NCBI GenBank assembly: GCA_021769885.1
Contig: JAETSA010000007.1
Location: 88,017 to 152,016 of the forward strand
Origin: Bacillota bacterium
Lineage (GTDB): Bacteria > Bacillota > Clostridia > Oscillospirales > Acutalibacteraceae
Direction: 5' to 3'
DNA length: 64,000 nucleotides
The stretch's first letter is position 1. Each line of letters opens with the position of its first letter. Shown here one piece after another: positions 1-7,422 of this stretch. The notes under the pieces were generated by a model. The model searched no databases and was not told the origin of the DNA. It saw nothing but the letters and a program-made list of their open reading frames with translations. The position numbers were made by a program, and so were the translations under genes.

Positions 1-1130
1 GTCAAATCCTCGTGGCCGTGTCCGCCGTGCTTCCAGCATTTCTGATAGTTATTTGCGACCTGAATACCGCCCGTGCAGGTGAAAGTCGTGTTCAAATCGA
101 CGACGCCCTCTTCCAAAGCCCCTGCGGCAACTACGGTTTTAAATACCGAACCCGGCTCGTAGGTATCGCTGATGGAGCGGTTTCGCCATTGTGCAAACAG
201 GGCATTGCTGGTATCCTGCGCACGTTGTTTTTCATCGACAATTGCCGCAATGGTATCGGCAAGCGTTTGGTTGGAAATGCGGCGCGGATTGTTGAGGTCA
301 AAATCCGGCTTGCTGGACATTCCGAGCACAGCACCCGTATCCACATCCATAATGATGCCGTAGGCGTATTTTGCGCCCGTATCCACCATTGCCTGCGTCA
401 GACTCTGCTCCAAATAATACTGAATGACTTCGTCAATCGTCAGGACTAAACTTTCGCCGGGCTTTGCATCATAAGTCGTGGCGTAATCGCTGGACATAGA
501 GCCCTGCCGTGCATTTTTCGCGGTAATCACGCGTCCCGAAACGCCTGTCAGCGTTTCGTCATATTGCATTTCGATACCGCCCACGCCTTTGTCATCCGAA
601 TCGGTAAAACCGATTATAGTCGAAGCAAAGGAAGAATACGGGTAATACCGCTTGGTATCCGGGTCAATACCAATAACCGTAGACAGCTTTGCATCCTTGT
701 TTTCGTTGATATACGCCTTTAGCGCGTCTTTTACATCTGTTTCGACCTCGCCCGCGATTTTTTGATAATTCGTATTGGTTTTTTCAAGCTTCTTGCGCAC
801 ATCCTCTTCGTCTGCGCCGACAATTTCGCAAAGTCCGCGCACAATCAGCTCCTTTTGCGTATCGTCCGCCACTTTAGAGGGATTGATATAAATCAGCCAC
901 GCCGAAGCACTTTTGGCAAGCACTTTCATATTTGAATCGTAAATCGTGCCGCGCTGTGCGGAAATCTTGGTGTCCGAAAGCTGATTGCGCTCCGCCTTCA
1001 GACGGTTTTCTTCCCCGTCGACAATCGCCGCCTTGCCGAGCGCGCAAATGCCGTATACAAACGCGATGGAAATAAATATCAGCGCCCATCTTGCGCGCCG
1101 TGCCGTTTCTTTTGACGGTCTTGACTGCAT
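1..1130 (-). CDS. Penicillin-binding protein 2 / SpoVD-FtsI type transpeptidase, C-terminus beyond window
   Basis: Class B penicillin-binding protein that cross-links septal (or spore cortex) peptidoglycan. I translated this frame from the ATG at 1130; 376 residues are visible and the gene runs off the left edge. One membrane segment lies at about residues 12-33. A PBP dimerisation region follows (R-G-T-I-Y-D motif near 60), then the start of the transpeptidase domain. The catalytic S-x-x-K motif is SVFK at 328-331, preceded by YEPG. The SxN and KTG motifs would lie outside the window. It is the last visible gene of the mraZ-rsmH-ftsL-pbp cluster. FtsI and SpoVD cannot be separated without the C-terminus, where a PASTA domain would favour SpoVD. 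Confidence 0.93.
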   Translation of the reverse strand, partial: MQSRPSKETARRARWALIFISIAFVYGICALGKAAIVDGEENRLKAERNQLSDTKISAQRGTIYDSNMKVLAKSASAWLIYINPSKVADDTQKELIVRGLCEIVGADEEDVRKKLEKTNTNYQKIAGEVETDVKDALKAYINENKDAKLSTVIGIDPDTKRYYPYSSFASTIIGFTDSDDKGVGGIEMQYDETLTGVSGRVITAKNARQGSMSSDYATTYDAKPGESLVLTIDEVIQYYLEQSLTQAMVDTGAKYAYGIIMDVDTGAVLGMSSKPDFDLNNPRRISNQTLADTIAAIVDEKQRAQDTSNALFAQWRNRSISDTYEPGSVFKTVVAAGALEEGVVDLNTTFTCTGGIQVANNYQKCWKHGGHGHEDL

Positions 1131-1236
1131 ATCCGCACTCCTTTCTTTCAAAAACCGAAACTGCCTAAAAACACATCAAACGAGAGCTAAGACCTACAGT
1201 TTCCCCATAAGCCCGAACCCTCGTTCTATACGTATT

Positions 1237-1800
1237 TTATTCCGCCTTCAGATATTCCAGCAGTTTTTCCGTAAGGGTCGTTTCCCCTGTCGGTTTCACA
1301 CTTTTTTGCCCGGACACGGAAACACTGTCCGCCCCCGACAAATCGATATATTCGATTTGGTACCCCTCCACCTTGGTCATACCCAAATCGTTCTTGGCGT
1401 AATTCTCCACTTTTTCAAGGGAAATCATAGAATCCAGTGCCGCGTTCAGCCGCACGGTTTCCGCCTGTGCAAGCGAAAGCTCTGCTGTGGCGGTGTCAAC
1501 CTCCCGTGTCAGCTCGTCCACACGCAAGCGGCTGTATAAAAGCCATGCGAACATCCCTAAGAACACCAAGGATATACACAAAATCGCCGTTGCACGAAAC
1601 GCGTTTTCCCGCATTTCTTCGCGTGCCTGTCGAACGCTTTTCTTTTTGCGCCGCACCAATTCCATTTTCGGCTTTTGCGGATTCTGCCCCTCAAACGGCG
1701 GCATTTCCACAATTTTGCGCGCGGCGGTTTGGCTGTAAGCCGAGGGTTTCGGCTCGAAACGCGCAAAATCCACATCCGAATATTTTGAATAGTTCGCCAT
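1237..1800 (-). CDS. ftsL: FtsL-like cell division protein
   Basis: Small bitopic divisome protein, 187 aa, that with DivIC/FtsB connects early and late division proteins. A basic cytoplasmic N-terminus (RRKKK near 50) leads to one membrane helix at about residues 70-90. A coiled-coil-like stretch follows at 91-125, then the LEKVENYAKNDLGM segment (about 129-142), typical of FtsL/septum initiators. A polar tail completes the protein. FtsL sequences diverge strongly, so the call rests on topology and on its place between rsmH and the pbp gene. The 105 bp to the pbp gene and 55 bp to rsmH fit a single operon. Confidence 0.85.
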   Translation of the reverse strand: MANYSKYSDVDFARFEPKPSAYSQTAARKIVEMPPFEGQNPQKPKMELVRRKKKSVRQAREEMRENAFRATAILCISLVFLGMFAWLLYSRLRVDELTREVDTATAELSLAQAETVRLNAALDSMISLEKVENYAKNDLGMTKVEGYQIEYIDLSGADSVSVSGQKSVKPTGETTLTEKLLEYLKAE

Positions 1801-1855
1801 AATCCTTTCTCCAATCTATATCTATGTAAAGGTGTAATCAGTCGTAAAGGTATAA

Positions 1856-2776
1856 TCAGTCTTTTAATTTGCGCACACTGCGCAGTCTTGCACTGCGGGA
1901 GCGCGGATTTTCCTGCAACTCCGCGGCGGTGGGGGCTGTGCCCTTTTCGGTTATTTCGCCGCGCGGCGTATTGCCGCAAACGCAGACGGGAAATTCCTTC
2001 GGGCAGGTGCAGCCCTGCGAGAAGGTACGAAACCGCTGTTTGACCATTCTGTCCTCTAAAGAATGGAATGTGATGATTGATAAAATGCCGCCGACCCGAA
2101 GTGCGCCGAACATATCATCCAATGCCGAATCCAACTGCCGAAGCTCGCCGTTGACTTCAATGCGTATCGCCTGAAAGGTGCGGCGTGCAGGGTGCGTGTC
2201 GCGCATTGCCTTTTGCGGCATAGAGCGTTTAATCACGTCAATCAGCTCAAAGGTCGTTTCAATCGGCTGCGTCTCGCGCTGTGCGCAGATGTTATGTGCA
2301 ATGCTTTTTGCGAATTTCTCTTCGCCGTATTCGCGCAAAATACGCGCCAGCTCCGCTTCACTGTATGTATTCACGACATCCCGTGCGGAAAGTCCTGTTT
2401 TGCTCATACGCATATCCAGCGGTGCGTCCTTATGAAAAGAAAATCCGCGTTCAGCGGTATCCAACTGATGCGAACTGACGCCGAGATCGGCAAGAATGCC
2501 GTCGGCGCGCGCACCGTCCAAAATCTGTGTTATATTGTCAAAGGTATCCTGCACCAGGCGCACACGTGCGTCTTTACCGATGCGTTCTCTTAGAATCTCC
2601 ATCGCTTCGGGGTCGCGGTCAATGGCAATCAGCCGTCCGCGCGCCGACAGATGGGAAAGAATCGCGCTCGAATGCCCGCCGCCGCCTGCGGTACAGTCCA
2701 CATACAGCCCGTTAGGGTTGATTTCAAGAGATTCTATCGTTTCGTGAAATAAAACGGGAATATGTGTAAACTCCAT
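1856..2776 (-). CDS. rsmH: 16S rRNA (cytosine1402-N4)-methyltransferase RsmH
   Basis: Methylates N4 of C1402 in 16S rRNA in the ribosomal P site, using S-adenosylmethionine. At 306 aa it is of normal family length. The SAM-binding motif DCTAGGGGHS lies at about residues 27-36. ADLGVSSHQLD (about 95-105) and the ITFHSLEDR segment near 238 are both diagnostic of RsmH/MraW. It starts 15 bp after the mraZ stop and is followed by ftsL, the classic division-cluster order. Translation is probably coupled to mraZ. Confidence 0.97.
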   Translation of the reverse strand: MEFTHIPVLFHETIESLEINPNGLYVDCTAGGGGHSSAILSHLSARGRLIAIDRDPEAMEILRERIGKDARVRLVQDTFDNITQILDGARADGILADLGVSSHQLDTAERGFSFHKDAPLDMRMSKTGLSARDVVNTYSEAELARILREYGEEKFAKSIAHNICAQRETQPIETTFELIDVIKRSMPQKAMRDTHPARRTFQAIRIEVNGELRQLDSALDDMFGALRVGGILSIITFHSLEDRMVKQRFRTFSQGCTCPKEFPVCVCGNTPRGEITEKGTAPTAAELQENPRSRSARLRSVRKLKD

Positions 2777-2791
2777 AGACTTGCACTCCCG

Positions 2792-3238
2792 TTAGAACTC
2801 GACATCCGAATACATTTCGATCATTTCCGACTGACGTTCCAGCTCCGCATTGCGTGTGTCGGTGTCCCAAATTTCCAAACGCTTACCGGTACCCGCAATG
2901 GTCACCGACTTTTTTAAGCCGATTTTTTTGCAGAAATCCGCGCGGATGGTAATGCGCCCCTGCTTGTCCGTTTCGACAGGAACTACATTGCCGAACATCA
3001 CACGTTCGTAATTTCGATCGTTTTTGGAAATAATTTGCTGTGCAACCTCCTCCCAACGTTCGGGGCTGTAAATATACAGGCACTTCTCCCGCAGGGGATG
3101 GAACAGATAAAAGGAGGTGCCCACGGTTTCGCGCACCTTCGCCGGGATAAACAGACGGTTTTTCGCGTCCAGCGTATGCTCATAGGTATTGGAAAATCTC
3201 GAAAAGTCAAATTCCCGATTTTCGGCAAGTTCGCTCAT
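2792..3238 (-). CDS. mraZ: Transcriptional regulator MraZ
   Basis: First gene of the division cluster, 148 aa, a tandem AbrB-fold DNA-binding protein that oligomerises and represses its own operon. Conserved segments are the EHTLDAKNRLFIPAK repeat near residues 19-33 and the second repeat VPVETDKQGRITI near 84-96. A consensus promoter lies about 85 bp upstream, and the leader carries repeated AAAGTGG boxes that resemble MraZ sites described in other Firmicutes and Mollicutes. The ATG at 3238 follows a GGGGGA ribosome site. Confidence 0.96.
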   Translation of the reverse strand: MSELAENREFDFSRFSNTYEHTLDAKNRLFIPAKVRETVGTSFYLFHPLREKCLYIYSPERWEEVAQQIISKNDRNYERVMFGNVVPVETDKQGRITIRADFCKKIGLKKSVTIAGTGKRLEIWDTDTRNAELERQSEMIEMYSDVEF

Positions 3239-3258
3239 AGTTTATCCCCCTTTCGTTC

Positions 3259-3353
3259 CACTGAAATTCAAAGTTGCACCACTTTTTGACTTTGAAGTTG
3301 ATTCTGCCACCACTTTGTACCACCATTATACAAAAGGCTTTTCCTTTTTGCAA
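3259..3353 (-). promoter_or_regulatory. mraZ promoter and candidate MraZ boxes
   Basis: On the minus strand, -35 TTGCAA (3348-3353) and -10 TATAAT (3325-3330) are 17 bp apart, a near-perfect sigma-A promoter. Downstream, two AAAGTGG boxes (3310-3316 and 3279-3285) and a weaker TCAGTGG (3259-3265) lie 31 and 20 bp apart. Reading them as autoregulatory MraZ boxes is inference. Confidence 0.8.
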
Positions 3354-3455
3354 TAGTTTTTCAGAAAAAAATCCGAGAAATTTTTATGCGATTTCCATAT
3401 TCTTCCTGCGATTTTACTGTGGAATTCGCGCACAAAAAGTATATCTTCCGCCCAC

Positions 3456-3540
3456 GCGCGCATATTTCGAAAAAAAGCACAATATATAGACGTGCAGAAA
3501 AAAAGGCAACAAAAAAAGAGCCGTGCAAAACGACTCTTTA
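3456..3540. repeat. Left direct repeat bounding the zinc-ribbon island
   Basis: About 85 bp that recur at 6834-6919 with roughly 85 % identity, including the shared run GCACAATATATAGACGTG and the terminator hairpin at the right end. The two copies enclose the AT-richer zinc-ribbon/XRE genes. No integrase gene is present between them. Confidence 0.75.
3508..3539 (-). terminator. Terminator of the zinc-ribbon operon
   Basis: On the minus strand the stem AAAGAG...CTCTTT (3515-3539), extended by a CG pair, is followed by seven T residues. It lies about 90 bp past the last gene of the leftward zinc-ribbon operon. Confidence 0.75.
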
Positions 3541-3627
3541 GAATATGCGCATAGGCGAAACAAAGAAAAGCGCACAAAATAATTGCCCGCATCCAAACCG
3601 ATGCGGTCACCTTAAGCAAAACAGCCC

Positions 3628-3822
3628 TTAAAAAAACTCATTATTCATAATAGTGACGAGTTTTCTGCCGATTTCTTTCGTTATATGTATTGTGTCATGC
3701 GTTGTTGTTCGTATTATTAATATATTATCTACAATCTCATATGTTGCAGTGCTATCAGTCACACCATTTAATGTCGTTTCTGCAAGACTGCTGTGTCTTT
3801 CTAATCGAGTTATAATTGACAT
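3628..3822 (-). CDS. Small hypothetical protein (64 aa)
   Basis: I do not recognise this protein. It is 64 aa, soluble, with alternating polar and beta-branched residues (STATYEIVDNILIIRTTTHDTIHI) suggesting a small beta-rich fold. An AGAGGG ribosome site sits 6-7 bp before the ATG, which supports translation. It is the last gene of the zinc-ribbon series, about 75 bp beyond its neighbour and on the same strand, and shares the AT-richer composition of the island. It could be a short accessory protein of that cluster, but its size leaves doubt that it is real. Confidence 0.5.
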   Translation of the reverse strand: MSIITRLERHSSLAETTLNGVTDSTATYEIVDNILIIRTTTHDTIHITKEIGRKLVTIMNNEFF

Positions 3823-3897
3823 AAAATCCCTCTTAAAATTATTTCGTAAATATTATAAATAAATGCAAGGCTTATAAGTCTTATCCGCGAAAAATTA

Positions 3898-4437
3898 TCA
3901 AGTACAGCATAATGGGCAGTAGTAGAAACAATCTTTATATCGTACCGTTTGACCATAACTATTTGTTCCTGCACTTTGATTGGGTTTTACACGGATTACC
4001 TCAGCATTAAAAGCATCTGCAACTTTTTGACAACAAGATTTGTTTTTATGCATATATCCGTCCACTTGTAAGGTAGCCGCATTAAAAGATGAAAATTTTG
4101 CTACATAATACGAAGAATCGAAAAGAGCACCAAACCAATCACTATAAGTGCTCAAAATAAGAATAATTGCAATAATTGTACCAACCCCACTCATCAAACC
4201 GCCTTTCGTCTTTTTTCTTCGTGCAACAGGTTGTGTGTTATTTTTCATTGCAACACCAGCATTTGTATCTGCAACCGTCTGCGTATTGTTGCAATACGGA
4301 CAAGGTGTCTCACTAATCGTATTTCCGCATTTTGCGCATCTCCACTTATGTACTGCAACAGGTGCACCGCATTTGGGACAGCATTTTGCCCTGTCGGATA
4401 TTTCTGCCGAGCATTCCGGACATCTGATTAAAGCCAT
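3898..4437 (-). CDS. Double zinc-ribbon membrane protein
   Basis: 179 aa. The N-terminus MALIRCPEC opens a zinc ribbon with two CxxC pairs (CPEC, CPKC), followed by a second ribbon (CAKC, CPYC). A basic patch (RRKKTKGG) and one membrane helix (about residues 78-98) come next. The C-terminal part carries paired cysteines (SCC, CPLCC). The first residues are nearly identical to those of the two genes upstream, so the three share a paralogous N-terminal module. Function is unknown; the layout suggests a membrane-bound sensor or scaffold. An AAGGAG site lies 9 bp before the ATG. Confidence 0.75.
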   Translation of the reverse strand: MALIRCPECSAEISDRAKCCPKCGAPVAVHKWRCAKCGNTISETPCPYCNNTQTVADTNAGVAMKNNTQPVARRKKTKGGLMSGVGTIIAIILILSTYSDWFGALFDSSYYVAKFSSFNAATLQVDGYMHKNKSCCQKVADAFNAEVIRVKPNQSAGTNSYGQTVRYKDCFYYCPLCCT

Positions 4438-4491
4438 ACTGCATACTCCTTCGTTATAAATTTCTTTTCCGTAATGTATACAATTCCGTTC

Positions 4492-5991
4492 TCAACCGTT
4501 CAATTTCAACCACAACGCCGGTCGAACGCCTCCGTATCCATCGACATAATACCCTTCTGTATTGACACTACCGCCATTATATACACCGGCAGCACACGTC
4601 TTGTCGCCTCCCGGCGAACGTAGCCACCACACTGTATCCAGCATTACATATTTCGGTATCGTTATATCATAACGGTTTGCTTCATCAATGCTTAATAAAA
4701 ACACTTTGTCCCTTGTCGGATTGCCGCCCGGCGTCTCAAATTGCGGATTATTGGGATTGGAATTTGTCACTTCAACAATCCTGTTTCTATCCTCTTCCGA
4801 AAAGCGATTATAAAATTCGTTATTCAAATACTTACGAAGAGAGCAATTTTCCCACGTGATATCTTCTGAATTGTTATGATACGGTAGTTGACCGATTATA
4901 TCTTCCGTTATAATTAGCGCGTTCTCTCCTTGGATGTCCAATACCTTCCAATCGTAGTCTCCAAGGGAAATTGCGTCTCCTACGGATACTGCGTTATTCG
5001 ATTTTCCATCTCCACGAGAGGGAAAAATGGGAAAATCGGGGAAGTCATATTCTTCAGGCGCGCTTGTATTGCTATCAACATCATTATCTACTATATTTAA
5101 TGCATCCGTCGGTCTTGAGTGGTCCGGCGATTGAGCATTCGTTTTTTCCGGAGATGTCTCCGGACGCTTCACACTGTAATTAGAATCCGCAGTATCTTCC
5201 ACATCTGTAAACTCAAATTCATCAATAATAACATCATAGAGCACAAGCAATCCCATAGTGGTTGTATCATTAGTGGCATCCAAACAATAACCCCATACAG
5301 CATCCGCTACGCCATCTCTGCCTATACTAAAATAATCATCCATTATCCCGGCATAGTGGCGTGATGCAGGTTTAGCCCCGACAATCTCAATACTCGCATG
5401 GTCGGCTTCCACAGACGTCCAAAAACCGCCTATATCTCCATAAAAAGATATAATTTCTCTTGCAACCTCTTCCGGTAATTCATCCGTTTCGTTCGTTGGC
5501 AATCGTGGATTTGCACATCCGTTAAGATGTTTACCACGTGCCGCACTATTGCATTCGCTAAAATTTCCGCTGAAATCATACGGAACTAATATTTTATTTT
5601 CGCCGGCAACATAAGCAACCGTTCCATCTACAGTAATTTTGTTACCAATAGCGCCCATAGCAACCGTGTTATCTTCTTTGCTTTTATCACTTAATAAATA
5701 TCCATTCCCTGATAAGATGTGTAAAAGCACGGCTATCATTGCAACCAAAATAATGGAAAGCACACCTATTACGGCAAATGTTATTTCTTTTTTCCGTTTA
5801 TTTTTTAGATTATGGGAAATTTTAACATTAGCATCCTGTCGGTTGCTGTCCGTATCATGAGCTGATGACGATAAAAATGCTTCAACACTATTTACAGCAG
5901 TTGATTTTTCTAACGGGCATCCGCAGTGGATACACTTTTTCGCTTGATCAGATATACTTTTACCGCATTCCGGGCAATTTATCAACGCCAT
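4492..5991 (-). CDS. Zinc-ribbon, membrane and DUF6273-like domain protein
   Basis: 499 aa. The N-terminal zinc ribbon (MALINCPECGKS, then CIHCGCPL) is followed by a linker and a membrane helix near residues 72-92. The long external part ends in a module from about 350 to 497 with W-K-V-L, the phrase LRKYLNNEFYNRF, a WWLRSPG motif and a VRPALWLKL ending. This pattern is typical of the DUF6273 family found in large surface or zinc-ribbon proteins of Clostridia. Biochemical function is unknown. GGAGGG precedes the ATG. It is co-directional with the zinc-ribbon genes on either side and most likely transcribed with them. Confidence 0.8.
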   Translation of the reverse strand: MALINCPECGKSISDQAKKCIHCGCPLEKSTAVNSVEAFLSSSAHDTDSNRQDANVKISHNLKNKRKKEITFAVIGVLSIILVAMIAVLLHILSGNGYLLSDKSKEDNTVAMGAIGNKITVDGTVAYVAGENKILVPYDFSGNFSECNSAARGKHLNGCANPRLPTNETDELPEEVAREIISFYGDIGGFWTSVEADHASIEIVGAKPASRHYAGIMDDYFSIGRDGVADAVWGYCLDATNDTTTMGLLVLYDVIIDEFEFTDVEDTADSNYSVKRPETSPEKTNAQSPDHSRPTDALNIVDNDVDSNTSAPEEYDFPDFPIFPSRGDGKSNNAVSVGDAISLGDYDWKVLDIQGENALIITEDIIGQLPYHNNSEDITWENCSLRKYLNNEFYNRFSEEDRNRIVEVTNSNPNNPQFETPGGNPTRDKVFLLSIDEANRYDITIPKYVMLDTVWWLRSPGGDKTCAAGVYNGGSVNTEGYYVDGYGGVRPALWLKLNG

Positions 5992-6005
5992 GGAAATCCC
6001 TCCGA

Positions 6006-6368
6006 TTATACCTTTACAATATAGATACCGTTATCACCATTCGCCAGCCCAATTGAAAACTGACTGACACTGTCGGCAGGTGCGAATGCTTCTTTAAGCG
6101 GCGTAAAGCCACCACTGTAGCAAACGTAAAATGACGTATCCGTATCGATTCCAATTTCAATAGAATCATTCGCTTTTAGAGTGGCTATAACTAACCCGTT
6201 TTCGTCTTTTACAGTATATCTCCCCAACTGTCCTATAAAATCATTGGACGTTCGAAAAATCACTTTTCCTTTTGAGATTTGTTCCTGAATCGGAAACCCG
6301 CAATGAATACACGTTTGTGCATTGCTTGATATATCCCTTTTACATTCCGGACATTTAATCAAAGCCAT
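6006..6368 (-). CDS. Short zinc-ribbon protein, first gene of the island operon
   Basis: 120 aa from the ATG at 6368, chosen over the ATG at 6377 because the AGGAAAGG ribosome site overlaps the latter and sits 9 bp from the former. The zinc ribbon comprises CPEC and CIHC pairs in the first 25 residues. The remainder is predicted beta-rich, with no membrane helix. It begins MALIKCPEC like its two downstream neighbours. Its promoter has an operator exactly filling the -35/-10 spacer, so it is probably repressed by the divergent XRE protein. Function is not recognised. Confidence 0.75.
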   Translation of the reverse strand: MALIKCPECKRDISSNAQTCIHCGFPIQEQISKGKVIFRTSNDFIGQLGRYTVKDENGLVIATLKANDSIEIGIDTDTSFYVCYSGGFTPLKEAFAPADSVSQFSIGLANGDNGIYIVKV

Positions 6369-6459
6369 AAACAACATCCTTTCCTATATTATAAATCAAA
6401 GCTTTCTTTGTTCCTAACGTCAAAGCATTCTAATCATATAGAATATTTCTTTCTACACG

Positions 6460-6527
6460 ATAATACAACAAACGATGTATTTTGTCAACAACATATGTTG
6501 TATTTGAAAAACAACATTCATTGTATT
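6460..6527. promoter_or_regulatory. Divergent control region with three 16-bp operators at 23-bp spacing
   Basis: Leftward promoter: -35 TTGACA (6483-6488) and -10 TATTAT (6460-6465) on the minus strand, spacer 17 bp. Three related boxes of form CAACAnnnnnTGTATT lie at 6466-6481, 6489-6504 and 6512-6527, each start 23 bp from the next. The first fills the leftward spacer. The middle one contains the palindrome CAACATATGTTG. The third lies in the probable rightward promoter. This fits autoregulation by the adjacent XRE protein. Confidence 0.8.
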
Positions 6528-6554
6528 GTGTAATAATAAATCCGAGGTGATTTG

Positions 6555-6773
6555 ATGCAATATTATCCGCGCCTACGGGATTTACGGGAAGATATGGATT
6601 TAACGCAGGAGCAGTTGGTGCAAAAGCTTCATATGCACAAAACAACGTATACAAATTATGAGCAAGGTAAGCGCGAGCCGCCGTTTGAGTTAATTATCAA
6701 GCTGGCAAAGCTATATCAAGTCAGCATTGATTATATTGCGGGGCTCACCGATAATCCGTCGATTAAAAAATAA
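6555..6773 (+). CDS. XRE-family HTH regulator of the zinc-ribbon island
   Basis: 72 aa, essentially one helix-turn-helix domain of the Cro/CI type. LREDMDLTQEQLVQKLHM is followed by the recognition helix TTYTNYEQGKREPP and the common LAKLYQVSIDYIAGLTD ending. The ATG at 6555 is preferred over the TTG at 6552 because AGGTGA lies 5-7 bp away. It is divergent from the zinc-ribbon operon across three spaced operators, so I infer it represses both itself and that operon. There is no ligand-binding domain, so induction would need another partner. Confidence 0.9.
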   Translation: MQYYPRLRDLREDMDLTQEQLVQKLHMHKTTYTNYEQGKREPPFELIIKLAKLYQVSIDYIAGLTDNPSIKK

Positions 6774-6789
6774 CTATTTTGGTTTTTCG

Positions 6790-6828
6790 CCGCACAGACC
6801 GTTTTCACTGTCTGTGCGGTTTGTTTTT
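6790..6828 (+). terminator. Terminator of the XRE gene
   Basis: Perfect 10-bp stem CCGCACAGAC (6790-6799) with GTCTGTGCGG (6810-6819), followed by a T-rich tail. Confidence 0.9.
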
Positions 6829-6833
6829 AAGCC

Positions 6834-6919
6834 GTGCGCGCAAATCTCAGAAAAAAGCACAATATATAGACGTGTAGAAAAAAAGGCAACAAAAAAAGAG
6901 CCGCAGATACGACTCTTTA
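6834..6919. repeat. Right direct repeat bounding the zinc-ribbon island
   Basis: Second copy of the sequence at 3456-3540. Its right end contains the leftward terminator hairpin 6895-6918 with a seven-T tail on the minus strand. That hairpin is itself duplicated at 7123-7147 across an inserted element. Confidence 0.75.
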
Positions 6920-7122
6920 CAGCGTGTCGAAAAAGTGGATTTTGCTCCCCTTGTCAGGGGTGACTCCCCACGGTGTGGGGAGATGTCGCGAAGCGACAGA
7001 GGGGACTCGCCGCCGTCAGCGGCTGTCGCGCATAGCGCGACTGAGGGGTAGTTAAAAAGCTTAGTTTATTAAACTTGTCTCTCCCTCCGAAGACGGGAGG
7101 AAAAAGGTTTTTCTACAGTCGA
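6919..7122 (+). mobile_element. MITE-like element next to the trk terminator (copy 1)
   Basis: About 204 bp without coding capacity. The left end GTGTCGAAAAAGT and the complement of the right end (CTGTAGAAAAACC) form imperfect terminal inverted repeats. The interior is a series of hairpins, for example CTCCCCAC-GGT-GTGGGGAG, TGTCGC-GAA-GCGACA and GCCGC-CGTCA-GCGGC. It is flanked by similar terminator hairpins (6895-6918 and 7123-7147), only the left of which keeps a T tract. A related copy with the same arrangement is at 40656-40846. Confidence 0.7.
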
Positions 7123-7147
7123 AAAGAGTCGTACAATATGACTCTTT
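7123..7147 (-). terminator. trkH-side terminator hairpin lacking a full T tract
   Basis: AAAGAGTCG / GACTCTTT stem, similar to 6895-6918 and 3515-3539. On the minus strand only four T residues follow before the inserted element, so termination may now depend on the intact copy beyond the element. Confidence 0.6.
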
Positions 7148-7422
7148 AAAATGTGCGGTAGGGAACAATCTTTGTGTTGTTCCGATAGATTTTGTACAAG
7201 GTAATTGGTTTTGCGAATTGTAGGGGACGCTGTTCTCGCCTGCCGGCTCGGTCGGTGCTTCTAAGCCTCGCTTAGAGGTGTCCACTGGACACCCGCACCC
7301 TCAGCGTCCCGCGGGCGGATGAAGGCATCCGCCCCTACGGATTGTGATTCGCCGTTCGGTTCGCGCGAAATCCAACCGTGCTCGGGCGATTCGTGAATCG
7401 CCCCTACAGCCCTATTTTCATT
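7148..7422. repeat. Hairpin-repeat cluster downstream of trkH
   Basis: No gene seen. It contains a double-hairpin unit of the CGTAGGG family whose first hairpin loop is occupied by a 65-bp module (7234-7298). Further hairpins follow, such as GGCGGATG-AAGG-CATCCGCC and GGCGATTC-GTG-AATCGCC, each ending CCCTAC. Confidence 0.75.
7234..7298 (-). repeat. 65-bp covarying-stem module, type 1 (copy A)
   Basis: Minus-strand copy with stems GTGTCC-AGT-GGACAC and TCTAAGC-GAG-GCTTAGA, then the constant GCACCGACCGAGCCGG tail. It sits inside the loop of a GGGACGCTG...CAGCGTCCC hairpin. Confidence 0.85.

Noticed and set aside
3653..3862. A hydrophobic 69-codon frame on the plus strand
   Set aside because: No ribosome site, and it overlaps a minus-strand frame that has one and fits the leftward operon.
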